Position numbers and translations under genes: made by a program. DNA of 64,000 nucleotides. Origin: Chitinophagaceae bacterium. Its GTDB lineage: Bacteria > Bacteroidota > Bacteroidia > Chitinophagales > Chitinophagaceae. This document shows, piece after piece, positions 52,190 to 61,006 of this stretch (position 1 is its first letter; every line of letters begins with the position of its first letter). The notes under the pieces are model-generated. The model searched no databases. It was not told where the DNA came from and saw only the letters and a list, made by a program, of their open reading frames with translations. The stretch is taken from the NCBI GenBank assembly GCA_013140985.1, contig JABFRU010000029.1, positions 23,540-87,539 of the forward strand, read 5' to 3'.

Positions 52190-53042
52190 ATTGTTTACTG
52201 ATTAACCGCTTATAGATACGGCGAACCAAAAGAAATGTTCCAAATAAGAAGATCCAGATCGTATAGGATAATGCTTTTGTGATCTTATGAAATACAATGG
52301 CTGTAGGTGCCGGAAATTTATCAACTTCTCCATAAGAATAACTTGGGAAAATGTCGAGTATCGTTTCTTTTGCATGATGGCGGTATGCATCCAATAACAC
52401 ATCGGTATGGCTGGCAAGAAATGCAATGCCAGGCCTGTTATATGCATTTAAAACAGCAACGTCAGGCTCCATATTAGGATCAAAAAAATGCCAGCTGTTA
52501 TTATAAAAAACTTCAAAACAAAAATGACCGCCGGCTACCTTACCCAGGAAAGAGATCTTTCTTGTTTTAAGGCCTTTTGCTCTCAATAGTTCCATCATTA
52601 CAATGGATTGCTGGCTGCAGGCAGCAAAAGGGAATTTTAAAATATCATTCGGTATCACAACCGCACTGTAACCGGGATTAGTTGCTTTGGAAAAAAGGAA
52701 GGCGAGATAATTATTTTTAAATCCATAGTACGAATAGCCGTGATAGAATCTCCTGCTGACAACTGAAGAAACCAGGAGAGTATAATTCTCTTCAAAATTT
52801 TCCTGGTTAGATGCGTAACCATTTGCAACATACAGGCTGTCGCAATACTGTTCAAGCTTTTCCAGGTTGGTCAGCCTTAAAAGAGTGGAGTCGTATTTCT
52901 CTGTATTATTATAAGTGGGTTTGGCGTTGTCGAACCTTGCTAATGGATTAGAGTTTCCTGTAAATTGAAACAGGAGAGTAACTACTGAAAGAATAAACAA
53001 CCCCATTAAAACTACCTGTGCAGTGAACAGGACCCTCTTCAT
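52101..53042 (-). CDS. Transglutaminase-like membrane protein of unknown function
   Basis: About 313 residues from the ATG at 53042 (MKRVLFTAQVVLMGLFILSVVTLLF, an N-terminal membrane helix). The middle contains a papain-like triad layout: FAACSQQSIVMMELLRAKG (Cys), GGHFCFEVFYNNSWHFFDPN (His and Asp), as in transglutaminase-core proteins. A second membrane helix follows (TIWIFLFGTFLLVRRIYKRL). The final about 29 residues are read from the asnB start region in another frame. Neighbours place it in the polysaccharide cluster; its role is not known. Confidence 0.65.
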   Translation of the reverse strand: MKRVLFTAQVVLMGLFILSVVTLLFQFTGNSNPLARFDNAKPTYNNTEKYDSTLLRLTNLEKLEQYCDSLYVANGYASNQENFEENYTLLVSSVVSRRFYHGYSYYGFKNNYLAFLFSKATNPGYSAVVIPNDILKFPFAACSQQSIVMMELLRAKGLKTRKISFLGKVAGGHFCFEVFYNNSWHFFDPNMEPDVAVLNAYNRPGIAFLASHTDVLLDAYRHHAKETILDIFPSYSYGEVDKFPAPTAIVFHKITKALSYTIWIFLFGTFLLVRRIYKRLISKQYVRNSRIYFPQPEQGPSSSYYPGLTAPGA

Positions 53043-53231
53043 AAAATGGTTTTTTGAAAGGATATGACTTATTGCCACTAAGTTGATGCAAAACCCGTTC
53101 CTAACAAAGTAACTCTTTGATTAGTAAATCAGATTGGGCATTTATACCTGCTATACTACTGTGGGTTTTTCTATTGTCCCAGTAATTTTACTGTTCCCGG
53201 GAACCATAAACATTATTAATAAAAAGGTTCT

Positions 53232-54206
53232 TTACTTGCTTTTCTTAATGCCTCTTACGATCGCCATCCTCAAATTATTAGCATATGTTACAAAGTCAGC
53301 GAATTGAACTTCTGCTCCGCTTTCTTCCATCCATTTCTTTACAGTTTTGATCCGTTGCGGGTTATCATAAGCAGGAGAGAACATATCGAATGTATCCAGC
53401 ACTACCCATTCCCGTAGTTCTTCTTTGGACAGGTTTGCCGGAAGCGTCCTGTTGATATCACACATCGGTATAAAGCGGTGTGCTATCATCCCCAGTTTCA
53501 GTTTATCAAAGAAACGATAGGTCCTGATAAGACGATTGGCATTGCGATCGATCTTACCCAACAGTTTTTCATGAGACATCTTTTTTGTAAAAGGTCTCAG
53601 CATATACTTTGCGCTGATCCTGGTGTACCATCCCTTGATGGGATAAAAATCTACAACGATCTCGGCGCCGGGCTTTGCTTTGGCAACCAAACATTGTACA
53701 GATTTTTTAAAATCGGGAGTATGCTGCAATACACCAAAGCAGAAAACTTTATCAAAAGAGTTGTCCGGAAAAGGCATATCATAAATACTTGCCTGGAATA
53801 ATTGTAAACGATCCCCATGATGTGCATTATTCCGGTAATTGGCAGAAACAGCATCAGAATAATCAATGCTGTAAAGGTTCCCCTTTGTATGATCTAATAC
53901 GATCTGGGTAAACCTGCCAGCGCCACTGCCGGCCTCAAGAATATCTTTACCCGACAGATCTTCCTTATCCCAGTTAGTAGCTGCAAAAAATCTTGCTTTG
54001 GAAAAAGTTGAATTCTTTGTTTCCCTGTCGATCTGTGTTTTTTGGAACTTATTCCATTGAAAGCCGAAGCTATCCGTGTAATTATTGGCTTCAACAAATC
54101 GGGGTACTCCATTTGTTACAGGAAAAACTTTGCCATCCTCATCTCTCAGGCCTCCGTCAATAGCTGTCAATCCCTTTTTATTAAAAGGGTTAATGATCTT
54201 TACCAT
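53232..54206 (-). CDS. Class I SAM-dependent methyltransferase
   Basis: A 324-residue methyltransferase. The N-terminus (INPFNKKGLTAIDGGLRDEDG, VFPVTNGVPRFV) resembles a Trm112-like segment without cysteines. The catalytic domain has DILEAGSGAGRFTQIVLDHTKG near residue 90 and FDKVFCFGVLQHTPDFKK in motif IV. The C-terminal helical region is long. It probably acts on a polysaccharide intermediate. It lies 13 bases after the SDR gene, and 153 bases separate it from the downstream transglutaminase-like gene. Confidence 0.86.
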   Translation of the reverse strand: MVKIINPFNKKGLTAIDGGLRDEDGKVFPVTNGVPRFVEANNYTDSFGFQWNKFQKTQIDRETKNSTFSKARFFAATNWDKEDLSGKDILEAGSGAGRFTQIVLDHTKGNLYSIDYSDAVSANYRNNAHHGDRLQLFQASIYDMPFPDNSFDKVFCFGVLQHTPDFKKSVQCLVAKAKPGAEIVVDFYPIKGWYTRISAKYMLRPFTKKMSHEKLLGKIDRNANRLIRTYRFFDKLKLGMIAHRFIPMCDINRTLPANLSKEELREWVVLDTFDMFSPAYDNPQRIKTVKKWMEESGAEVQFADFVTYANNLRMAIVRGIKKSK

Positions 54207-54219
54207 TCAATAAACTGTA

Positions 54220-55137
54220 TTACTTACGATTTTTAATAATTTCTTTCAGGCCGTCTTTCAATGAAACGAAATCCCTGTTCAATAATTTTTTCATACTTGT
54301 TATTTCCGGCTGGCGACGGGTCATATCTCCTTCCGGTAAAGGCGGCAAATGAATGATCTTTGAAGAAGAACCGGTCAGTTCAATGATCATTTTCGCCAGC
54401 TCAAGTATTGTAACCGTATCATCATTGCCAATATTCACCACATCATTTACAAAAAGATCTTTTTCCATGGCATTGATGCAGGCTGTTGCATTATCTGTGA
54501 TGTGACAGAATGTTCTTGTCTGCGATCCATCACCATAAATAGTAATGTCCTTATTCTCCAGTGCCGCATCTATAAATTTAGATACAACAAAGTCAGGGCT
54601 TTGCTTGGGCCCATAGGTATTAAAGAAACGGAACAATGTATATTCTAGTCCATATTCCTGCTGGTAAGAACGGCAAAAAGATTCTCCCACATTTTTTACA
54701 ACAGCATAAGGCAATCTTGAATTCAGCGGTGTGTTATGCTCATGCTGCGGTAAATGAACCGGCTCGCCATACACTTCGGATGAAGAAGAGAAGAACACTC
54801 TTTTCACACCGGTATTTTTGGATAGATCCAATACATTCCTGATCCCTTGCAGATCATTCAGAACCATGACCGGGTTTTCCAATGTTCTTTTTACACCCAC
54901 CACAGCGGCATAATGAAAAACATAATCAAAATGGAAGGCCAGGAAAACAGGGGCGATATCATTATAGTTATTCGCATCGCATTTGATGAACCGGCACCGG
55001 GGATGCCTGGGCAGGTTCCTGATATTGCCGGTAAGAAGATTATCCACCAGCACAACATCATACTTGTTTGTTGCGAGCAGTGCATCAGCCAGCGATGAAC
55101 CAACAAAACCGGCGCCGCCGGTAATTAATACTTTCAT
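54220..55137 (-). CDS. Extended SDR: nucleotide-sugar epimerase/decarboxylase-like
   Basis: A 305-residue extended SDR. GGAGFVGSSLAD near residue 7, SSSSEVYGEP with YAVVK (the catalytic Tyr/Lys), FFNTYGPKQSP and DGSQTRTFCHI. The C-terminal motif LPPLPEGDMTRRQPEITSMK resembles UDP-glucuronate decarboxylase and UDP-GlcA/UDP-glucose epimerase groups. The product could be a UDP-pentose, UDP-galacturonate or UDP-GalNAc. It is 5 bases downstream of the glycosyltransferase gene and part of the same operon. Confidence 0.85.
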   Translation of the reverse strand: MKVLITGGAGFVGSSLADALLATNKYDVVLVDNLLTGNIRNLPRHPRCRFIKCDANNYNDIAPVFLAFHFDYVFHYAAVVGVKRTLENPVMVLNDLQGIRNVLDLSKNTGVKRVFFSSSSEVYGEPVHLPQHEHNTPLNSRLPYAVVKNVGESFCRSYQQEYGLEYTLFRFFNTYGPKQSPDFVVSKFIDAALENKDITIYGDGSQTRTFCHITDNATACINAMEKDLFVNDVVNIGNDDTVTILELAKMIIELTGSSSKIIHLPPLPEGDMTRRQPEITSMKKLLNRDFVSLKDGLKEIIKNRK

Positions 55138-55142
55138 ATGCG

Positions 55143-56042
55143 TTATTTCTTGGTTTTGGTTGCAAATGCAGGCCTGATCTTTTTATTCCAGATATTGCCC
55201 GGAGAAAATAAGAACGACCTGATAAAATATTTTGTTCCTTTCAGCCTGTAACCATTACTGCCATAGTAGCCGGCCAGCATATAATACAGATTAGACAATG
55301 ATCTTCTCCTGATCCGCTTGCTGGAAAACAAGTTACTTTTCCTCATTTTCCTGATAAAAACGATCACTTCATCTGCTACTTTCAAATTTTGATTGGACAT
55401 ACTTTTCGAATGAATGCGGTACTTCCATAACCTTTCATGAACAATGGCCGGTTCAGCTTTTGCCGCCAATTGGATACTGATATCCCTGTCAGCGGGTGAA
55501 GATAAGTGAACATCGAATTGAACTCCCTCATCAAAAAGCTTTTTTTCCGCAACGATATTACTGCAGGGCCCGGGAACCACATCTCCTTTTTCCCATAAGA
55601 GCAATCTCTCCAGGATAGCATCTTCCCGCAAAGGCCTTTCGGGTGAAGAAAGCCATTGATTATTCTCATCGATATATTCATGATCGCTGAAGACCCATCG
55701 CCTGCCGCTGGCCTTTACTTTATTTATTTTCTTTTCAAGATTGTCCGGGTTCCATACATCGTCAGCATCAAGGAAAGCAATATATTTTCCTTTTGCCTGT
55801 TGTATCCCTTTATTTCTTGTATCAGAAACACCGGTGTTTTTTTTATCAATAAAGTATATCCTGCTATCTTCTTTTTGCAAACGCTGAATGATCGCTGCCG
55901 ATCCATCCGGGCTGCCATCGCTTAATGCAATGATCTCAAAATCCTGCAACGTTTGATCCAATACCGACCGTATTGTCTGTTCAATATATTTTTCAGCATT
56001 ATAAACCGGGATAATAACAGAAACCAAAGGGGAAGACATCAT
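55143..56042 (-). CDS. Glycosyltransferase family 2 protein
   Basis: A 299-residue GT-A enzyme. VSVIIPVYNAEKYIEQTIRSVLDQTLQDFEII opens the domain, DGSPDGS and AFLDADDVW contain the nucleotide/metal-binding aspartates (the latter the DxD-type motif), and the C-terminal half is a helix-rich acceptor region. It has no membrane helices. It transfers a sugar from an inverting donor to the lipid-linked glycan. It abuts the upstream methyltransferase with no gap. Confidence 0.9.
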   Translation of the reverse strand: MMSSPLVSVIIPVYNAEKYIEQTIRSVLDQTLQDFEIIALSDGSPDGSAAIIQRLQKEDSRIYFIDKKNTGVSDTRNKGIQQAKGKYIAFLDADDVWNPDNLEKKINKVKASGRRWVFSDHEYIDENNQWLSSPERPLREDAILERLLLWEKGDVVPGPCSNIVAEKKLFDEGVQFDVHLSSPADRDISIQLAAKAEPAIVHERLWKYRIHSKSMSNQNLKVADEVIVFIRKMRKSNLFSSKRIRRRSLSNLYYMLAGYYGSNGYRLKGTKYFIRSFLFSPGNIWNKKIRPAFATKTKK

Positions 56043-56786
56043 TTATTTTTTACAAACCACAAACTGCACCGGGCATTCTTTTTTAATACGGGCAATATCT
56101 TTTTCCAATACAAAATCAATATCTCTTGGATACAAAGGATATCCAAAGAATGTTCTCATAAAACCACTACGCCAGCTGTAGGGAAGCTTGCGGATACCAA
56201 AACTGAGGAATAGTTTTTCAAAAAGCCTGCCCATGCGGCGTCCCTTATCATAGCGTATATAACGCTGGCCTGATAAATCAACATGCGGAAACACCTGCTG
56301 CAATATTTGTTTCAGTTCATCAACGGTGAACTCCTGGATATGATAAGGATTAACAATAACACCGTCAGGACTCGATACTTCCCGGTTGGGTGTTGAAAGG
56401 ATCAACAGACCACCCGGCTTCAATACCCTTGCAAACTCAGCGGCCATCTCTTTATATTGACCCGTATGTTCGATCGTCTCAAAAGAAACGATCTTGTCAA
56501 AATAATTATCCGGAAAATCCAGTTGGGTTCCATCCAATACCCTGAACTCAAGGTTCATTTTATTCCAGCGGCCATTGCACTCATCAATTGCCTCTTTGGC
56601 TATATCACCGCCAATCACTTTTCCATTGGTCTTAGCAGCGATGATATCGGTGCCAAAACCCGTGCCGCAGGCAATATCTAAAACAATATCGTTTGAATTG
56701 ATAAGAAGCAGGGCTTCATTGTAGCGGTGTATATGTTCACCCCACCAGCGGCCCGATGATTCTACCGGCTGTCTTTCCGATGACAT
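56043..56786 (-). CDS. Class I SAM-dependent methyltransferase
   Basis: A 247-residue protein. Motif I is VLDIACGTGFGTDIIAA near residue 36, motif II VIGGDIAKEAIDECNG, and FDKIVSFETIEHTGQYKEMAAEFARVLKPGG covers motifs IV-V. It is of the UbiE/MenG-like or sugar-O-methyltransferase kind. It abuts the glycosyltransferase on its 3' side, with a 42-base gap on the 5' side. The substrate is unknown. Confidence 0.87.
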   Translation of the reverse strand: MSSERQPVESSGRWWGEHIHRYNEALLLINSNDIVLDIACGTGFGTDIIAAKTNGKVIGGDIAKEAIDECNGRWNKMNLEFRVLDGTQLDFPDNYFDKIVSFETIEHTGQYKEMAAEFARVLKPGGLLILSTPNREVSSPDGVIVNPYHIQEFTVDELKQILQQVFPHVDLSGQRYIRYDKGRRMGRLFEKLFLSFGIRKLPYSWRSGFMRTFFGYPLYPRDIDFVLEKDIARIKKECPVQFVVCKK

Positions 56787-56828
56787 AAATTAAAATGCAT
56801 TAAGATTGAAAGAAAATTTTTGCAGGTA

Positions 56829-57716
56829 TTATTTCCCTGCAGAGGTCCTGAAGATGCTTTTGCCAAAATTTTCAGTAAAGAAAACAGGGTGATTGATAAA
56901 AGACATGACAAGGTATTTGCAAACCCGTTTCCAGTATCTCACCATACCGAATCCTTTAGCAAGAGAAAGGAAATAAAAACTTTTGAATTTATGTTCTTTA
57001 CCTGCAGGCAGCAGGTTCTTCTTTTTTAATTCGTAATAAAATTTTTCGTTGTCAATGATCAGGCCCGGTGTCACTTTGTTTGACATGCTTTGGCTGGTAT
57101 GCCTGTATAAAAGCCTGGCTCTTTCGTCGGAAATATTCTTTCCTTTTGCAAACTTCGACACTTCAATAATAAAAAATCTGTCGGCACTGCTGCTAAGTTC
57201 TTTATTGAAGAAAATATGATTATCAACCAATATCTCTTTTCTGAACATGTAATTAGACGGAACTGTTACGAAAGCTGCATCGAAAAAAAGAATTTCATTC
57301 ACAGGATCTGAGCCGGCTGCTTTTCTTGATTTTACCTCTATAGGAAAAGTTTCAACAATACCGCCAACATAACCGATCGCATGATCGTTTTCCAACTCCT
57401 GTACTCTTAATGAAAGAAAATCAGTTGTCATCAGGTCATCTGCGTCAAAGAAAACAACAAGATCACCTTTTGTATGTTTTAAGCCATTGTTCCTTGCTGC
57501 TGCTACACCTGCATTCATCTGGCTGATGACCTTGATCCTTTTATCATCAAATGATCTGCAGATCCGTGAGGTTCCATCGGTAGAACCGTCATCCACAACA
57601 ACTATTTCCCAGTTTGAATACGATTGTGCAAATATTGACTGAATGGTTTCATCAATAAAAGCGGATGCATTGTATGCCGGAATGATAACAGATACCAGTT
57701 TGGTTTTCCCTTGCAT
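56829..57716 (-). CDS. Glycosyltransferase family 2 protein
   Basis: About 295 residues from the ATG at 57716 (MQGKTKLVSVIIPAYNASAF). The 10-residue upstream extension is rejected. GT-A motifs are VVDDGSTDGTS, VVFFDADDLM (DxD type) and SNYMFRKEILVD. It lacks the membrane helices seen in processive GT2 enzymes. It is the second GT2 of the cluster and is not a close copy of the one at 55143-56042. A 205-base gap upstream contains no obvious gene. Confidence 0.9.
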   Translation of the reverse strand: MQGKTKLVSVIIPAYNASAFIDETIQSIFAQSYSNWEIVVVDDGSTDGTSRICRSFDDKRIKVISQMNAGVAAARNNGLKHTKGDLVVFFDADDLMTTDFLSLRVQELENDHAIGYVGGIVETFPIEVKSRKAAGSDPVNEILFFDAAFVTVPSNYMFRKEILVDNHIFFNKELSSSADRFFIIEVSKFAKGKNISDERARLLYRHTSQSMSNKVTPGLIIDNEKFYYELKKKNLLPAGKEHKFKSFYFLSLAKGFGMVRYWKRVCKYLVMSFINHPVFFTENFGKSIFRTSAGK

Positions 57717-57921
57717 AAGCAAGAAGGTTTTACAGTTTAAATTCACCGGAGAAGTGATAACTATATTATCCCCGGATATTGGATAGCTGTAAAACTATAT
57801 CACAGTTCTTGCTTGTTGGTAATAAAAGAGCCTTTAAACTAAGCCCTTATCCCAAGAATGGGTATTGCTACTTCTGCTGAATAGAAATTTTCCAATATGT
57901 TGTTCGTACTATTACGATTGG

Positions 57922-59061
57922 TTAGTTCAAAAGGTCGAGGAACCGTTGCCTGTTGGCAGTCGAATCACTGAATTCCCGCAACACATCTTTTTTAAGTTCG
58001 GCGCCAAATCTTTTTAGTTTGTCCGGGTTAGCATACCCATCCCGGATAACTGTTTCAATTGTTTTTTCAAGGTCATTCCTTTCGAGGAAATAACCATTCC
58101 TGTCATCTTCAATATAATCGCTGAAATCGCCTACATGACGGCAAACAGCTACAGCTTTTTCAAGCAAGGCCAGCTCCTTTACCACATTATTGCTGGCTTC
58201 GGTAACAGAAGGATGGATCAGCAGATCAGCAGCTGCCATATAATTCACAAAATCATCCTGGAATCCTGTCATAATGATATGATCGCCCAGGTTATTCTCT
58301 GCGATAAATTTTTCCAGTTCAGGACGAAGAGGGCCATCATCCATTACGATCATTTTTATGGATAATCCTTCTTTCACTAATTTATTTACAATCTCAAAAA
58401 CAAGACCATGTTGCTTGGAAGCTACCATCCTGCTCACCATGATCAGCATCAGGCTGCATGGATATTTATCTTTCAATGATCTTAGTTTCCCGGCATCCGG
58501 TTTTTGATAGGTTGAAAAATCGTAGATATATGGGATCAGTTTTACCTTATTCATTTTGCATCTCTCATATTTTTCCATGCCATACCAAACACCCGATGAT
58601 GGAACGACAATGATTTTTCCAAACCTGTTAATGATCTTATCCAATATCACCTCCCCCCTGCTTCTTTTCAGGTTCATTTTTTTTCCAAACTCAGCATAAA
58701 AGGCCGACTCGGCATGATGCCTGAATAAAACCACTTTTGCTTTCAGTGACCGCTGGGCCATAATGGTAATGATATTGGCTTCCTGTAAATGACTCCACAC
58801 TGTATCAATATTATGCTGGCGGCAAAAACGGATCAGAAATCTTGATTGTTTGAAGAACCTTAGATATTTCCAGCTGCGGTTATGTGTTTGCGGAATAGAA
58901 AAAGTTTTGACACCATTCCCTTCAAGCATTTCATGAAAGGGGCCTTTTGGCGTCAGTGTCAGGATCATCAACTCATTCCCGGATTCATGTACTGCCTTGC
59001 AAAGTGTTTCAATGGCAACGGATCGCTTATTGGGAGGATAAAATAATAAAACCCTTTTCAT
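57922..59061 (-). CDS. Glycosyltransferase family 4 protein (tandem paralogue A)
   Basis: A 379-residue GT-B enzyme. The N-terminus MKRVLLFYPPNKRSVAIETL shares the PNKRSVAIETLC block with the neighbouring gene. GKIIVVPSSGVWYGMEKYER and IPYIYDFSTY define the acceptor/linker, and HPSVTEASNNVVKELALLEKAVAVCRHVGDF the donor site. With the next gene upstream (3 bases away) it forms a tandem pair, clearly homologous along the whole length but diverged, which suggests an older duplication giving two similar sugar transfers. Confidence 0.89.
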   Translation of the reverse strand: MKRVLLFYPPNKRSVAIETLCKAVHESGNELMILTLTPKGPFHEMLEGNGVKTFSIPQTHNRSWKYLRFFKQSRFLIRFCRQHNIDTVWSHLQEANIITIMAQRSLKAKVVLFRHHAESAFYAEFGKKMNLKRSRGEVILDKIINRFGKIIVVPSSGVWYGMEKYERCKMNKVKLIPYIYDFSTYQKPDAGKLRSLKDKYPCSLMLIMVSRMVASKQHGLVFEIVNKLVKEGLSIKMIVMDDGPLRPELEKFIAENNLGDHIIMTGFQDDFVNYMAAADLLIHPSVTEASNNVVKELALLEKAVAVCRHVGDFSDYIEDDRNGYFLERNDLEKTIETVIRDGYANPDKLKRFGAELKKDVLREFSDSTANRQRFLDLLN

Positions 59062-59064
59062 AGA

Positions 59065-60219
59065 TCAGGTAAGAGTAACATAAGCGTCTATTGTTTTTTT
59101 ATTCGGTGAGAACTCTTCCCGCACTTTACGGTAAAGCGCCTCTCCCATTTTTTGTGCTTCCAATGGATTCTCGTAAACGTAGCGGATATGTTTTTCGAAT
59201 TCACCGGCCTCATCAGGGGACTGTACTAAAAACCCATTTTGCCCATGCATAATATACTCATCAAAATCACCAACGCCGCTGCAAACAACTACCGGTCTTT
59301 TCACCCACCCGGCCTCTTTCACCAGGCTGCTGCTGGCTTCTGTTTGTGATGGATGCACCAACAGATCGGCAGCAGAGAGATAATCAATGATATTGGATCT
59401 TAATCCCAGGAAGAAAATATGATTGGTCAATCCGTTTTCCTTTACATAAGTCTTAAGATTCTCTTGTTCTTCTCCTTCATCCAGCAATATTACTTTAATA
59501 TCAAGCCCTGCTTTCACCAGTTTATTGAAGACCGGCAATACAAGAGCATGTCTTTTCATTTTGATCATCCGGGATGCGGTGATGATCAATAGTTTTGACT
59601 TGAACTCTTCCCTGATCTTCTTTACATTTTCTTCATCCGGTCTTGCATATTGCGCAAAGTCATATATATATGGTATGATAGAAATTTTCCCGGCTGGTAT
59701 CTTTTCATACTCCACCATTCCGTTATATACTTCTTTCGAAGGAACGACGATCTCCTTTGCCTTTTTCCCGATCATCCGGTCCATTTTTTTTTCGTTCGGG
59801 TGAACAGAAGCGAAACCTTCCGTTTTTATGCTCCGGTGAAAATGATGCCTGAAAACAACCACCCTTGCTTTAATAAAATACTGTGCGAACACCGCAACAA
59901 GATTGCACATATTCAAATGGCTCCACACTGTATGGATCTTATTTCTGCGGCAAAAAGAGATCAAATAAAAAAAATGTCGGATATAGTTCCAGATGGAAAG
60001 GCGGCTGGAATATGTTTTTGAATAATTGATGATCCCAAGTTTATCCAGTTGCATATGAAAATCACCCCGTGGTGATTGGGTAAGTACGATCAGTTTGTTG
60101 CCGGTTTTGTTCATTTCATTGCAAAGCGTTTCAATAGCAACCGATCTTTTATTGGGCAAATAATACAAGAGAATATTTTTTGGCGTTCTCTTTGGATCCA
60201 TGTCGTTATTTTCCTTCAT
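59065..60219 (-). CDS. Glycosyltransferase family 4 protein (tandem paralogue B)
   Basis: A 384-residue GT-B enzyme. PKNILLYYLPNKRSVAIETLC matches the start of the downstream paralogue. KEIVVPSKEVYNGMVEYEK, IIPYIYDFAQYARPD, then donor-site HPSQTEASSSLVKEAGWVKRPVVVCSGVGDFDEYI. The paralogues share many positions but differ in the donor pocket (SSSLVKEAGWV versus NNVVKELALLE). It is 10 bases from the FkbM gene upstream. Confidence 0.89.
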   Translation of the reverse strand: MKENNDMDPKRTPKNILLYYLPNKRSVAIETLCNEMNKTGNKLIVLTQSPRGDFHMQLDKLGIINYSKTYSSRLSIWNYIRHFFYLISFCRRNKIHTVWSHLNMCNLVAVFAQYFIKARVVVFRHHFHRSIKTEGFASVHPNEKKMDRMIGKKAKEIVVPSKEVYNGMVEYEKIPAGKISIIPYIYDFAQYARPDEENVKKIREEFKSKLLIITASRMIKMKRHALVLPVFNKLVKAGLDIKVILLDEGEEQENLKTYVKENGLTNHIFFLGLRSNIIDYLSAADLLVHPSQTEASSSLVKEAGWVKRPVVVCSGVGDFDEYIMHGQNGFLVQSPDEAGEFEKHIRYVYENPLEAQKMGEALYRKVREEFSPNKKTIDAYVTLT

Positions 60220-60229
60220 TCAATATATC

Positions 60230-61006
60230 TTATGCAGGAAAGCAAACAACGTCGAACAATATTTGCCTGCTGCAAAAATCTTCCTTCGTCATCAGTTTAT
60301 CTTCCAGCTTCACCTGGTAACGGCAATCCTGCAACAGGTCCCAGATAGCTTCCAGTGAATCCCCTTTCTGTTTTATGAATGCAGGATGAAGACCAATTAT
60401 TAAAACAGGTTTATGGTTTTTAAAAGTTTGCACACCGCCTTTGATCGTATCCAATTCAGCTCCTTCTACGTCAATTTTTATAAGCGATGGTTTCAAAGAA
60501 TGCCCGGCAGTAATATTGTCTATTGTTTCGAGTTTTACATCATAGGCAAAAAGATCTTTCTCTTCCCTGTTCTTTACAAGACTATTACTGTTGCAGCCCT
60601 CGTCTGCAGTGCTGATATAAAAAGTAGCATTCCCCACTTTATCACTTACTGCCGCCTGCACCGGGGTTACATTTTTACTATGATTCAGCTTCAATGTTTC
60701 CAATAAAAGTTTATGAGTTCCCGGTGTTGGTTCAAAACAAATGATCTTTCCCTTTCCCTGCGTTAATTGAGAACATATCACACTGAATAAGCCGATATGG
60801 GCGCCAATATCTATTACATCCATTCCGGGTTTCAGGTACTGCTTGAGAAAAGCATAATTCTCTTTCTCATAATCACCGGGAAAATAACGCATCCATCTTG
60901 GCGGGAAGCGGACCTTGATATCATTTATACGGCGGGCAATACCTTTTTTCAGGGTCACCCAATCAAGCACTGTGTAAGAGGCATTTTTTAAAAAAGAGTT
61001 ACTCAT
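60230..61006 (-). CDS. FkbM-family methyltransferase
   Basis: A 258-residue class I methyltransferase of the FkbM family: VIDIGAHIGLFSVICSQ near residue 63, IICFEPTPGTHKLLLETL, and KIDVEGAELDTIKGG (the FkbM acidic motif) near residue 170. Family members O-methylate small molecules and sugars. It overlaps the flippase gene by 8 bases. A second FkbM protein is at 62234-63178, separated only by the flippase. Confidence 0.9.
   Translation of the reverse strand: MSNSFLKNASYTVLDWVTLKKGIARRINDIKVRFPPRWMRYFPGDYEKENYAFLKQYLKPGMDVIDIGAHIGLFSVICSQLTQGKGKIICFEPTPGTHKLLLETLKLNHSKNVTPVQAAVSDKVGNATFYISTADEGCNSNSLVKNREEKDLFAYDVKLETIDNITAGHSLKPSLIKIDVEGAELDTIKGGVQTFKNHKPVLIIGLHPAFIKQKGDSLEAIWDLLQDCRYQVKLEDKLMTKEDFCSRQILFDVVCFPA

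Noticed and set aside
53079..53231. Possible promoter (TTACTTTG) in the 153-base gap upstream of the transglutaminase-like gene
   Set aside because: The match to TAnnTTTG is incomplete (T in the second position) and no convincing -33 element is at the right distance.
57747..57921. Possible small gene or promoter in the 205-base gap upstream of the GT2 gene
   Set aside because: No ORF with coding character and no good TAnnTTTG element was found there.
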